Positions 6,424-14,443 of a stretch of 21,735 nucleotides of DNA are shown here, in pieces. The DNA is taken from positions 1 through 21,735 of IMG/VR virus record IMGVR_UViG_3300008108_000672. One strand, given 5' to 3'. This stretch comes from a virus. Within the stretch, counting starts at the first letter, position 1. Each line of letters begins with the position of its first letter. Position numbers and translations under genes: made by a program. The notes beneath the pieces were generated by a model, which worked only from the letters and a program-made list of their open reading frames with translations, was not told the DNA's origin and searched no databases.

Positions 6424-6813
6424 ATGAAAAAGCTCATATTAATTGCATTTTTATGCCCTGTAATAGCGTTTTCTCAGGATACTGTTAAACTACCAACACA
6501 TGTAGCAAAATCAGTAATTAAAGATTTAATAGATTACGAAAGCGTTAAAGCCCAATTGAACCTATGCAATGAACAGATAAAGCTATTGGAACAAAAGATT
6601 AACGCAAAAGACAGCATTATAACTATTTACACACAGAAGATGGAAACTTGCAAATCACAAATAGACGTAGAGAAAGAAAAAACGAACTTATATAAAGAGT
6701 CTTACGACAATCTAAAAAAAGACTATAGAAAGCTAAAAACAAAGCTTGTATTAAATCAAATAGGAGCTGGAACAATCATAGGTTTCCTATCGTATTTGCT
6801 TATAGCTAAGTAA
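6424..6813 (+). CDS. Secreted coiled-coil protein with C-terminal membrane segment, spanin-like partner
   Basis: 129 residues. A signal peptide at 1-18 (M-K-K-L-I-L-I-A-F-L-C-P-V-I-A-F-S-Q|D) ends in the F-S-Q common in Bacteroidota exports. Residues ~36-107 form a coiled coil rich in Lys/Glu, and ~112-128 are hydrophobic (I-G-A-G-T-I-I-G-F-L-S-Y-L-L-I-A), a C-terminal membrane anchor. Cys11 follows Phe-Leu and does not form a good lipobox, so a lipoprotein is less likely. Signal at one end and anchor at the other recall single-protein (T1 gp11-type) spanins, but here another anchored coiled coil is encoded just upstream. Terminase starts one base after its stop. Lysis is the best guess from layout. 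Confidence 0.7.
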   Translation: MKKLILIAFLCPVIAFSQDTVKLPTHVAKSVIKDLIDYESVKAQLNLCNEQIKLLEQKINAKDSIITIYTQKMETCKSQIDVEKEKTNLYKESYDNLKKDYRKLKTKLVLNQIGAGTIIGFLSYLLIAK

Positions 6814-6814
6814 C

Positions 6815-8413
6815 ATGCCAGATAACAAACAGTACATAAGAGATAGGATAAAAGAGGAATTCATAAAGTGTGCTCAAGATCCTGTGTATTTCATGCGAAA
6901 GTACTACATGATCCAACACCCAACTAGAGGAAGGCAACTGTTCGATCTTTACGACTTTCAAGAGAAGGTGCTAAAGCTGTTCCAATCCAACGAGTACGCA
7001 ATAATAAACAAATCAAGACAGCTTGGCATATCTACACTGGTATCAGCTTACTCTCTATGGTTGATGCTGTTTAACAAAGATAAGAACGTACTAGTTGTAG
7101 CAACAACGCAAATGACAGCTAAGAACATGGTAACTAAGGTTCGCTTTGCTTACCAAAACTTACCAGCTTGGTTGAAGATAGGACACTCTGAAGACAATAG
7201 ATTGAGTCTTAGGTTGGTTAACGGTTCACAGATAAAGGCTGTATCTGCAGCAGGAGACGCAACTCGTTCGGAAGCTGTATCACTGCTAGTCATAGACGAA
7301 GCCGCTTTCATTGATAGGATCGAGGACATATTTACAGCTGCGCAACAGACGTTAGCTACCGGTGGTAGATGCATAGCACTATCTACTCCAAACGGTGTTG
7401 GTAACTGGTTTCACAAGACTTACACAAAAGCGCAAAAGAGAGAGAATAGATTTTTGCCAATATCGTTGCCTTGGACCGTACACCCAGAAAGGAATGAAGA
7501 GTGGAGAGAACAACAAACAAAAGAACTTGGTGTAAGAAACGCTGCGCAAGAGTGTGATTGCGATTTTGCTACGTCAGGCGCGGGAGTCATCGAACCAGAG
7601 ATATTAACCTGGTATGAAATGAACATGATTAGCGAACCTTTGGAAAGACGAGGCATGGACAAGGCTCTGTGGATATGGGAGTATCCCGATCCAATGAGAT
7701 ATTATGCAATAATAGCTGACGTCGCTCGAGGAGACAGTTCAGACTACTCTGCGTTTCACGTTATAGACACAGAGACACTATCTCAAGTAGCAGAATACAA
7801 GTCTCAAATAGATACGAGAGAATACGCTAACGTTTTATTGGCAATCGCTAATGAATACAATCAAGCACTATTGGTCGTTGAAAACGCTAACATAGGTTGG
7901 GACGTTGTACAAACAGTGATAGATAGTGGTTATCCAAACATACACTACAGTCACAGAATTGATGCGGATAACTCTTTTGAGAAATACATAGACAGATTCG
8001 ATAGAGGTTCAGGATTAGTGCCAGGATTCACCATGAGTCAAAAGACACGTCCTTTAGCTATAGAGAAGATGAGAGACTTTATCGAAAACAAGATAGTGAC
8101 AATAAGATCTATACGACTTCTGGAAGAGCTTAGAGTTTTCGTTTGGAAGAACGGTAAACAGCAAGCTATGCAGGGGTACAACGATGATCTTGTAATGTCG
8201 TTTGCAATGGGAATGTACCTAAGAGAGACGTCGTTAAGGTTCAAAAAAACAATGGATAGCCTAACCTCAGTGTCAATAAACAACATAAATAAGACTAATC
8301 ATACGCAATATTTACCGTCAAGCGATTACAGTGGATACAGCAATCCATGGAGTATGCCAATATCCACACCAGACGGACAAACACAAAACCACGACCTTTC
8401 TTGGTTATTATAA
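6815..8413 (+). CDS. terL: Terminase large subunit (T4 gp17-like)
   Basis: 532 residues; ATP-driven DNA packaging motor and headful nuclease docking on the portal. ATPase domain: P-loop K-S-R-Q-L-G-I-S-T at 66-74, Walker B L-L-V-I-D-E-A (D161, E162), coupling motif S-T-P-N (190-193). Nuclease domain (RNase H fold): D302 in A-D-V-A-R-G-D-S-S-D-Y, E356 in V-V-E-N-A-N, D457/D458 in Y-N-D-D-L-V, the expected acidic set. The usual P-loop Lys before Ser/Thr is replaced by Ile72; Lys66 at the front of the loop probably substitutes, as in other deviant terminase P-loops (lambda gpA K-S-A-R-V-G). T4 gp17 is 610 residues, so this is a compact form. The C-terminal ~60 residues are Ser/Thr/Asn-rich and variable. 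Portal gene follows after 11 bases. Confidence 0.97.
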   Translation: MPDNKQYIRDRIKEEFIKCAQDPVYFMRKYYMIQHPTRGRQLFDLYDFQEKVLKLFQSNEYAIINKSRQLGISTLVSAYSLWLMLFNKDKNVLVVATTQMTAKNMVTKVRFAYQNLPAWLKIGHSEDNRLSLRLVNGSQIKAVSAAGDATRSEAVSLLVIDEAAFIDRIEDIFTAAQQTLATGGRCIALSTPNGVGNWFHKTYTKAQKRENRFLPISLPWTVHPERNEEWREQQTKELGVRNAAQECDCDFATSGAGVIEPEILTWYEMNMISEPLERRGMDKALWIWEYPDPMRYYAIIADVARGDSSDYSAFHVIDTETLSQVAEYKSQIDTREYANVLLAIANEYNQALLVVENANIGWDVVQTVIDSGYPNIHYSHRIDADNSFEKYIDRFDRGSGLVPGFTMSQKTRPLAIEKMRDFIENKIVTIRSIRLLEELRVFVWKNGKQQAMQGYNDDLVMSFAMGMYLRETSLRFKKTMDSLTSVSINNINKTNHTQYLPSSDYSGYSNPWSMPISTPDGQTQNHDLSWLL

Positions 8414-8424
8414 AAGAATAAAAA

Positions 8425-10353
8425 ATGGAAGAACAAAAGAAACCGCAAGAGAACCTATTTAGTACGCTTAGACGCTTATTTTCCACGGATGTGATAATAA
8501 GAAACGAAGGCGGAGCAATGCTAAAGGTCATAGACACCGATAGAATACAAAACTCTGGAGTTGTACAGACTAATAGCTTAGTAGACAGATTCCATAAAGT
8601 TTACACAACGTCTACAGCTTACGGCGTGAACATGAACTTAGCTCAAAACTACCAATCAGCTCGTGTACAGATATACGCTGACTACGATGCTATGGACACT
8701 GACGCTATTGTTGCCTCAGCCTTGGACATCATAGCCGATGAGTGTACGCTTAAGAACGAACAGGGAGAAGTGCTACAGATACGTTCTTCTGACGAAAACA
8801 TACAGAAGCTTCTTTACAATCTTTATTATTCAATTCTAAACATCGAATTTAGCCTTTGGGGATGGATAAGAAACATGTGTAAGTACGGTGATTTTTATTT
8901 AAAGCTTGAAATGGCAGAGAAGTACGGAGTTTACAACGTAATCCCGTTTTCGGCTTACAACATAGTTAGACAAGAGGGATACAATCCAGAAAATCCTTCA
9001 GAAGTAAGATTCAAATACGATCCAAACGCAGCTATCGCATCTACCACTGGTTACTCATCAGCGTTCAATAACCAAGACGCCGGTATATGGTTCGATAACT
9101 ACGAGATGGCGCACTTCAGATTGACAGGAGACGTTAACTATTTGCCTTACGGTAGATCTTACCTAGAGCCTGCAAGAAAACTATTTAAACAGTATACACT
9201 CATAGAAGACGCTATGTTGATTCACAGGATTGTTAGAGCACCAGAGCGTAGAGTGTTTTACGTTAACGTTGGCGCTATACCTCCAACTGAAGTGGAAAAC
9301 TACATTCAAAGGATGATGAATAAGATGAAGAAGACTCCTTTGATGGACCCACAAACTGGTAATTACAACCTAAAATACAACGTACAGAATATGCTTGAGG
9401 ACTTCGTTATTCCTGTTAGGGGTAGCGATCAGACCACAAGGATAGACACAGCAAAAGGTCTTGATTACAACGGTATCGAAGATGTGGCATACTTTAGAGA
9501 AAAGTTATTTGCAGCGTTGAAGATACCAAAAGCGTTCATGGGATACGAAAAGGACTTAACGGGTAAAGCAACATTAGCCGCGGAAGATATACGCTTTGCT
9601 AGAACGGTTGAGCGCATACAACGTATCATCGTGTCTGAATTAACGAAGATAGGCTTGATTCACCTATATGCTCACGGATACACAAACGAGTCAGCAGCTA
9701 ACTTCACCATATCACTAACAAATCCATCGATAATATACGATCAAGAAAGAGTAGCGCTATTCAAAGAGAAGATAGACTTAGCAAAACAAGCTATGGACGG
9801 ACAGTTGTTACCTAGAGATTACATATACGATAAGGTATTCCACTTCTCTGAAGATCAATACTTAGAGCTCGAAGACATGATACTTGAAGATCAAAAGAGA
9901 GCATTTAGATACAAACAAATTGCGGAAGAGGGCAACGATCCAGCAGAAACAGGTCAAGCTTTCGGTACTCCACACCAATTGGCTAGCCTATACGGTGGAA
10001 AGGGCGACATGTCTCTAGACGTACCAACAGGATATGATGAGAATAAACCAGAAGAAAAATACGAATCACCAGGTAGACCACAGAAGTACAAATCTAAGCG
10101 TGGAACAGATGCGAGTCCTTTTGGAAGAGACGGAATGGGAGTGTACGATCTAAAATCAAATGCGGAAACAGGAGAAGACAAACTCAAGCCAGAATACAGA
10201 GGAGGACCATTAGCGTTAGAAAGCACTATGGCAGAGTTGTTAAAAAATAAACAAATGCTTGATAAGATAGCTAATAAGTCTCAAAGAAAAGTGAAGCTAT
10301 TTGAATCCACAGATCTTTTAGACGAAAGTAACATATTACAAGATCCCGAGTAA
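8425..10353 (+). CDS. gp20: Portal protein (T4 gp20-like)
   Basis: 642 residues against 524 in T4. Forms the dodecameric ring at the prohead vertex through which DNA enters and the neck attaches. Recognisable gp20 features: V-D-R-F-x-K-V-Y, Y-A-D-Y-D-A-M-D-T-D-A-I-V-A-S-A-L-D-I-I-A-D-E (near 84-107), K-Y-G-D-F-Y-L-K-L, Y-G-R-S-Y-L-E-P-A-R, R-I-V-R-A-P-E-R-R-V-F-Y-V-N-V-G, and P-K-A-F-M-G-Y-E. After about residue 510 comes a Gly/Lys/Pro-rich extension that T4 lacks, ending in two close protease-type sites, L-F-E|S (E627) and L-D-E|S (E634). If these are cut, the portal loses a short C-terminal tail on maturation. The A-rich start region lacks a Shine-Dalgarno sequence. Confidence 0.96.
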   Translation: MEEQKKPQENLFSTLRRLFSTDVIIRNEGGAMLKVIDTDRIQNSGVVQTNSLVDRFHKVYTTSTAYGVNMNLAQNYQSARVQIYADYDAMDTDAIVASALDIIADECTLKNEQGEVLQIRSSDENIQKLLYNLYYSILNIEFSLWGWIRNMCKYGDFYLKLEMAEKYGVYNVIPFSAYNIVRQEGYNPENPSEVRFKYDPNAAIASTTGYSSAFNNQDAGIWFDNYEMAHFRLTGDVNYLPYGRSYLEPARKLFKQYTLIEDAMLIHRIVRAPERRVFYVNVGAIPPTEVENYIQRMMNKMKKTPLMDPQTGNYNLKYNVQNMLEDFVIPVRGSDQTTRIDTAKGLDYNGIEDVAYFREKLFAALKIPKAFMGYEKDLTGKATLAAEDIRFARTVERIQRIIVSELTKIGLIHLYAHGYTNESAANFTISLTNPSIIYDQERVALFKEKIDLAKQAMDGQLLPRDYIYDKVFHFSEDQYLELEDMILEDQKRAFRYKQIAEEGNDPAETGQAFGTPHQLASLYGGKGDMSLDVPTGYDENKPEEKYESPGRPQKYKSKRGTDASPFGRDGMGVYDLKSNAETGEDKLKPEYRGGPLALESTMAELLKNKQMLDKIANKSQRKVKLFESTDLLDESNILQDPE

Positions 10354-10356
10354 TTA

Positions 10357-10371
10357 TTTGTTATATTTATA
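10357..10371 (+). promoter_or_regulatory. Candidate late promoter motif, extended form
   Basis: TTTGTTATATTTATA in the 37-base gap before the ATG at 10391. Matches the site at 5520-5534 in 14 of 15 bases and contains the ATATTTATA core shared with the other sites. Confidence 0.62.
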
Positions 10372-10390
10372 GATAGACTATTAACGCAAT

Positions 10391-11239
10391 ATGGCAGTTA
10401 AACACAGCAAATACAGAAACCCGGCGATACTCTTTGAACTACTAGTTAGACAAACTACCGCCGATTTGGTACAAAACAAAGACACCAAAGCCGTTAAGAT
10501 ACTCAAGAAGTATTTTGTCAACACCGAGTTGGGCAAAGAGTACCAACTTTATAACATGTTCAACACAACAGAGAAACTATCTGAGTCAAAAGCAGAGATG
10601 TTCATAAGCACTGTGTTAGAACAGAGAAAGAAGCTTGACAACGAAAAGTTGAACAGAGAAAAATACAACCTCATAAAAGAGATAAAGAACAACTATAACA
10701 TAGACGACTTCTTTAAAGCTAAGATAGACAACTATAAGACTTACGCATCTATATACACTGTGTTTGAGTCGCAATACAGTCAAACAGTTGACACAAAGCA
10801 GGTATTGCTGAATAAGATAAACCTCTTGGAACACATAACGGACGAGGAGTTAAAAAATAAACCCATCAGCGCTACTATGGTTCAAGATCTCATGAAAGAG
10901 GACAAAGAAATCAGACTGTTGGCGTACAAGTTAATGGTAGAAAAGTTCAATTCAAAGTACAACAACTTCTCAGAAAGACAGAAAGAGGTGTTGAAAGAAT
11001 ACATAAACAACATATCAGAAACTGAAAGTCTTAAGAACTATTTGAACGGATTGATAAAACAAATCAAAACAGAATTGGTTGAGATCAAAAAGGGCATAGA
11101 AGACAAAGTAACAGTAATAAGGCTAAACGAAACGATAAAGCTTCTTAATCCAATAAAGCAAAACGAGTCAATAAAAGACGACGCTATATCAAATCTGTTA
11201 CAATACATAGAGCTCATAGACATACTAAAACAGAAGTAA
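10391..11239 (+). CDS. Putative prohead-core-region protein, all helical
   Basis: 282 residues, strongly charged and predicted all-helical. The start M-A-V-K-H-S-K-Y-R-N-P-A-I-L-F-E-L-L-V-R-Q and R-E-K-Y-N-L-I-K-E-I-K-N-x-Y are features I recall from a conserved gene following the portal in marine T4-type phages; I do not know its function. In T4 the same interval between genes 20 and 21 holds small prohead core proteins gp67 and gp68, so a role in the core is a positional inference; there is no visible similarity to them. It contains L-S-E|S and L-N-E|T, candidate protease sites. The next gene starts 3 bases after the stop. Confidence 0.8.
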   Translation: MAVKHSKYRNPAILFELLVRQTTADLVQNKDTKAVKILKKYFVNTELGKEYQLYNMFNTTEKLSESKAEMFISTVLEQRKKLDNEKLNREKYNLIKEIKNNYNIDDFFKAKIDNYKTYASIYTVFESQYSQTVDTKQVLLNKINLLEHITDEELKNKPISATMVQDLMKEDKEIRLLAYKLMVEKFNSKYNNFSERQKEVLKEYINNISETESLKNYLNGLIKQIKTELVEIKKGIEDKVTVIRLNETIKLLNPIKQNESIKDDAISNLLQYIELIDILKQK

Positions 11240-11242
11240 AAC

Positions 11243-12349
11243 ATGAAGCCATTCAATAACTCTTTTGCTACTTTAAAACTTAGGGAAGAGCAATCATCGT
11301 TTGACGAGCAAAATGTAACAGGCGCAGACGGAGCTTACAATGCTTCCTTACACGCAAGCAAAAAGAAAAGAAACCCTTTTACCGAGGACGAACTATCAGG
11401 ATACAAGAAGCTTAAGGGCTTTAGACCGGGTCACACTAAAGACACAGGAGGATTCCAATACAGCGATTTATGGGGAGTAAACGAGGGTTTTGAAGTTGGA
11501 GACAAAGCTAAGGTGACGATGAAGGGTAACGTAAATCACAATAAAATAGGCGAAATAGTAGACGTTACAGAAGACGGAAAGTACTTTACGCTTCAGTTCA
11601 AAAACAACACAAAGTCTATATATCACCAGTCGGACATAACCATACCAGCAGGAATAAAAGACTTCGAAGAGAAGCCAAGACTAGATATAGATGAAGCCGA
11701 GCAAACATACAACGACGATGATATTTACGAACCGTACGAACAAGACGACGATGAAGACGATTACGATTGGTTCACAGACACTTACGAGAAAAGCACTAAA
11801 AACGAAAATCACTCTGATTCCAACGCTCAAGAGCTAGAAAGAGTAGAAAACCTCCTATCAGTTGCCCATCAAAAGAACGACTATTCTGTAATGAGTGCAT
11901 ATGAAAATCGCATCAAACGATTAAAATTATTAGTGGCTATAGAAAAAAAGATAGGTAAACAGCTTCCACGTCTTGAATTCCATGTAGATTTTGCTAATTA
12001 TCTTAGAAAAGAACTTGGATATAAAGGACCTATAAAATATAGTCAGTTAGGTGGATTAAAAAATGCTGTAGAAATAGCTGATTTTATTATAAGTAGCCAA
12101 AGTCAAATAAACGAGAACTATCACAGATTCAAAAAAGAAACAGTTACCAGAAGCAAAGAGCAGCAGATGCACGAAGCGATGAAGCTGGTTAGAAAGAAGC
12201 TGTACGAAGCTGAGAAGGTGATAGATTACGTTAAGACAATGAAGGAAGAGCTTGGTCTACAGGAGTACAAGAGTCACACAAACAAATTGATGGAAAAGCT
12301 TCAAATATCCATCAGCGAGATATACAAAAAATACAAAAGCATAAAGTAA
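11243..12349 (+). CDS. Mosaic prohead-core-region protein with KOW-like domain and inserted module
   Basis: 368 residues in four parts. (1) Basic N-terminus, 1-80, with G-x-R-P-G-H-T. (2) After V-N-E|G (E81), a small beta-barrel of KOW/SH3 type (V-G-D-K-A-K-V ... I-G-E-I-V-D-V ... Y-F-T-L-Q-F) at ~84-135, then an Asp/Glu/Tyr-rich acidic linker (~145-180). (3) A ~103-residue helical module between N-E|N (E188) and I-N-E|N (E291), AT-richer than its flanks and bordered by imperfect direct DNA repeats. (4) A conserved helical C-terminus ~292-368 (A-M-K-L-V-R-K-K-L-Y-E-A-E-K-V-I-D-Y). The position between portal and protease genes suggests a core protein. Function is unrecognised; the mosaic build is the notable feature. 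Confidence 0.78.
   Translation: MKPFNNSFATLKLREEQSSFDEQNVTGADGAYNASLHASKKKRNPFTEDELSGYKKLKGFRPGHTKDTGGFQYSDLWGVNEGFEVGDKAKVTMKGNVNHNKIGEIVDVTEDGKYFTLQFKNNTKSIYHQSDITIPAGIKDFEEKPRLDIDEAEQTYNDDDIYEPYEQDDDEDDYDWFTDTYEKSTKNENHSDSNAQELERVENLLSVAHQKNDYSVMSAYENRIKRLKLLVAIEKKIGKQLPRLEFHVDFANYLRKELGYKGPIKYSQLGGLKNAVEIADFIISSQSQINENYHRFKKETVTRSKEQQMHEAMKLVRKKLYEAEKVIDYVKTMKEELGLQEYKSHTNKLMEKLQISISEIYKKYKSIK
11800..11820 (+). repeat. Imperfect direct repeat copy 1 at left edge of inserted module
   Basis: Begins AAACGA and ends GATTC. Compared with 12109-12130 about 16 of 22 aligned positions agree, at a distance of 309 bases (103 codons) in frame. Marks the left edge of the AT-rich module in the gene at 11243-12349. 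Confidence 0.4.
12109..12130 (+). repeat. Imperfect direct repeat copy 2 at right edge of inserted module
   Basis: Begins AAACGAGAA and ends CAGATTC. Partner of 11800-11820. The encoded peptide N-E-N occurs in both copies. Confidence 0.4.
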
Positions 12350-12351
12350 AA

Positions 12352-12480
12352 ATGGCAAAAGCAAAATCAGCAGGAGAGAGCCGTAAAATAAGTTTCGGCA
12401 AAAGAAAGAAAGGAAAAGCTCAGAAGTCTCACAACAAACACGACAGAAAAGAAAGGACTTATCAAGGGCAAGGACGCTAA
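12352..12480 (+). CDS. Very small basic conserved head-region protein
   Basis: 42 residues, 15 of them Lys or Arg and only 3 acidic, with S-F-G-K-R-K-K-G-K-A-Q-K-S-H-N-K-H-D-R-K-E-R near the middle and G-Q-G-R at the end. I recall similar tiny proteins (F-G-K-R-x-x-G-K ... N-K-H-D-R-K) in marine T4-type phages beside the prohead genes, with no known role. The ATG lies 2 bases after the preceding stop in a tightly packed row, and the product fills an otherwise empty 149-base gap. The charge suggests nucleic-acid or acidic-core binding. T4 also has a very small core gene here (67), though its product is acidic. Confidence 0.75.
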   Translation: MAKAKSAGESRKISFGKRKKGKAQKSHNKHDRKERTYQGQGR

Positions 12481-12485
12481 CTTAA

Positions 12486-12496
12486 CATATTTATTA
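12486..12496 (+). promoter_or_regulatory. Candidate late promoter motif very close to start codon
   Basis: CATATTTATTA ends only 2 bases before the ATG at 12499. If it is a -10-type element, transcription would begin at or beyond the ATG, so the message would be leaderless or a downstream start would be needed. Confidence 0.55.
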
Positions 12497-12498
12497 GT

Positions 12499-14442
12499 AT
12501 GACAAACATAACCAAACTTTATCAACAGCTACAAGAGGGTAAGACAACCCGTGAATATTTCGTTAGGGAAGCCCGCAGACAGTTTCCACAGTTCATTAGC
12601 CCTGTGACTTCTTTTACTGACGCTGTAAACATATTGAAGAGCAAAAGACTTGTGTCCGAAAACATAACTAAAGAAGTTAGTGGAGCTTTCTTTGACGCTC
12701 CCCCAGTTACAACTATAGATGAAGCTACACTAAAAGATCTAGTTCAACCTCTAGTAGCAAAGTTAGAATCTATGGGATTTGAAACAGAAATAGATCCATA
12801 TGGAGGTTATAAAACGTTATTTGCATGGAAAACTTTTCCAAATGGAAATACATTAACAATGTTTGTAGGTCCATCAGATTATGAATTGAAAAAAAGAGAT
12901 TATAAGGGATTTGATGAATTCTCTACCATAGACGTAAGTTTTAAATACTACACTACCGAGATAACAAAGAAACTTTTTGGACTATATAAAAGTAAGAAAC
13001 GTGTAATGCAAGCGCTTCCTGATGAGGGTGGTAGAGAAATAGACTTAGGAGTCGGAATGTTTGATATACCTATTGAAGATTCTGTAGAAAGAATAGCAAG
13101 TTTGGTGAGAAAAGCAGAACAAAAAGTAGAAAGTGGACAATTAAACAAATCAGAGCCTGTAAACGAAGCACACAAGCTTGACGCAGAACAAATACTCGAT
13201 AGAATGTCTCCCTATGCTGTTAAAAAGGGCATGGAAGCTGAGCTAAAGAAAGAAAAGACTTACGACAATACTACAATCGATAAGGTAAAAGAGAAAGTGG
13301 CAAGGAAGCTTAAAAAGAATCCAAATGCGTACGACGATCAGATAGTAGCAAACGTAAAGAAGGTTGAAAAACAGGACAAAGAGCTTGAAGCTACAGAGCT
13401 AAAAAAAGAATTGGTAGATAAGAAGAATGCGATGAGAAAGCCTAAGGGCTTCAAAGCTGATAAGGCTAACACGAAGGCGTCTAAGAAAGAAAATAGAAAA
13501 GGTAAGCCAAAGGGCGTTAAAGTAATGCCAGATAAAGGAGTAATAGGAACCGAAAAAGTCATAAAAGAAAACATAGAGGACGATGAGTATATGAAACCAA
13601 GACCTGGTGGACCATTACTAAGCCCACAAGATAAAGAAGCAGAAGACTTTGATTTGATGAAGATGAAAGTTAAAGGTTGGTACAGAAAAAATTTCGCTAA
13701 CCCAAAATCACAATTAGCATCAAAGTGGGATAATGAATTTTACGGTAGCGTAGAAGCTGCTTCAAACAAAGAAGAGCTCAAACAAGCTGTACAGAGCATA
13801 TTAATGGGAGATACGAGTTCAGCTAGAAAAGAACTCGGTCTAGATGAAAATAAAACTGCCGTAATAGAGAATCTAAAACAGTGGCTTCAGGAGAACGTTT
13901 CTAGAGAATACCACCCCGGCATGGAAGTAAAAACCCCAGACGGCCAAGGGATAGTTAAAGAGGTAATTGGCGGTACGTTAACAGTTGAATTAGAAGATAG
14001 TAATATAAAAGACTATCAGTTCAATGTTATAAATAAGCTCATGGATAAGGACGAAGAAGAGCCAATACAAACAACCGATGAACCAATACAGGTAGATCCA
14101 GACAAAGCAGCTAGAGACGCGGCGTTTGCTAAGCTTCCAAATCTAGGATCTGTTAGAGGAAGCGGCAATGTGATTCCTAGAAGCTGGTGGCAAGACATGA
14201 CAAAAGAGGAAAAAATAGCTGCCATAATCGAAAGATTGAACAAAATGGAAGAGGGAGAAAATAAAGAGAAGATCAAAGAAATGATAAAGTCTAAATTAAA
14301 AGAGGGAGGAGCCGCCGTAGCAATTTCAACCAATAGAGGGGAAAAAATTATTCCTGTAAAAAGCGCTGGTGATGCTACTAATATGGCTAATGATTTAAGA
14401 AAGAGCGGTTTTTCTAATCCACAAATAATTCAAGGAAAATAG
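12499..14442 (+). CDS. Large mosaic prohead-core-region protein with several modules
   Basis: 647 residues. N-terminal ~54 residues (M-T-N-I-T-K-L-Y-Q-Q-L-Q-E|G ... Q-F-I-S-P-V-T-S-F) are a conserved start I recall from prohead-region genes of marine phages and include L-Q-E (E13). Module A, ~55-223, between V-S-E|N and V-N-E|A, is an alpha/beta domain. The conserved helical, Lys-rich region ~224-357 contains A-E-x-I-L-D-R-M-S-P-Y-x-V-K-K-G-M-E. Module B, ~358-465, lies between I-K-E|N and L-Q-E|N. Then come a KOW-like segment (H-P-G-M-E-V ... G-I-V-K-E-V) at ~470-510, a linker, a helical part (P-R-S-W-W-Q-D-M) and, after L-K-E|G (E602), a ~45-residue C-terminal module. The prohead protease gene follows one base after the stop. 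Probably a head core component; exact role unknown. Confidence 0.78.
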   Translation: MTNITKLYQQLQEGKTTREYFVREARRQFPQFISPVTSFTDAVNILKSKRLVSENITKEVSGAFFDAPPVTTIDEATLKDLVQPLVAKLESMGFETEIDPYGGYKTLFAWKTFPNGNTLTMFVGPSDYELKKRDYKGFDEFSTIDVSFKYYTTEITKKLFGLYKSKKRVMQALPDEGGREIDLGVGMFDIPIEDSVERIASLVRKAEQKVESGQLNKSEPVNEAHKLDAEQILDRMSPYAVKKGMEAELKKEKTYDNTTIDKVKEKVARKLKKNPNAYDDQIVANVKKVEKQDKELEATELKKELVDKKNAMRKPKGFKADKANTKASKKENRKGKPKGVKVMPDKGVIGTEKVIKENIEDDEYMKPRPGGPLLSPQDKEAEDFDLMKMKVKGWYRKNFANPKSQLASKWDNEFYGSVEAASNKEELKQAVQSILMGDTSSARKELGLDENKTAVIENLKQWLQENVSREYHPGMEVKTPDGQGIVKEVIGGTLTVELEDSNIKDYQFNVINKLMDKDEEEPIQTTDEPIQVDPDKAARDAAFAKLPNLGSVRGSGNVIPRSWWQDMTKEEKIAAIIERLNKMEEGENKEKIKEMIKSKLKEGGAAVAISTNRGEKIIPVKSAGDATNMANDLRKSGFSNPQIIQGK

Positions 14443-14443
14443 T

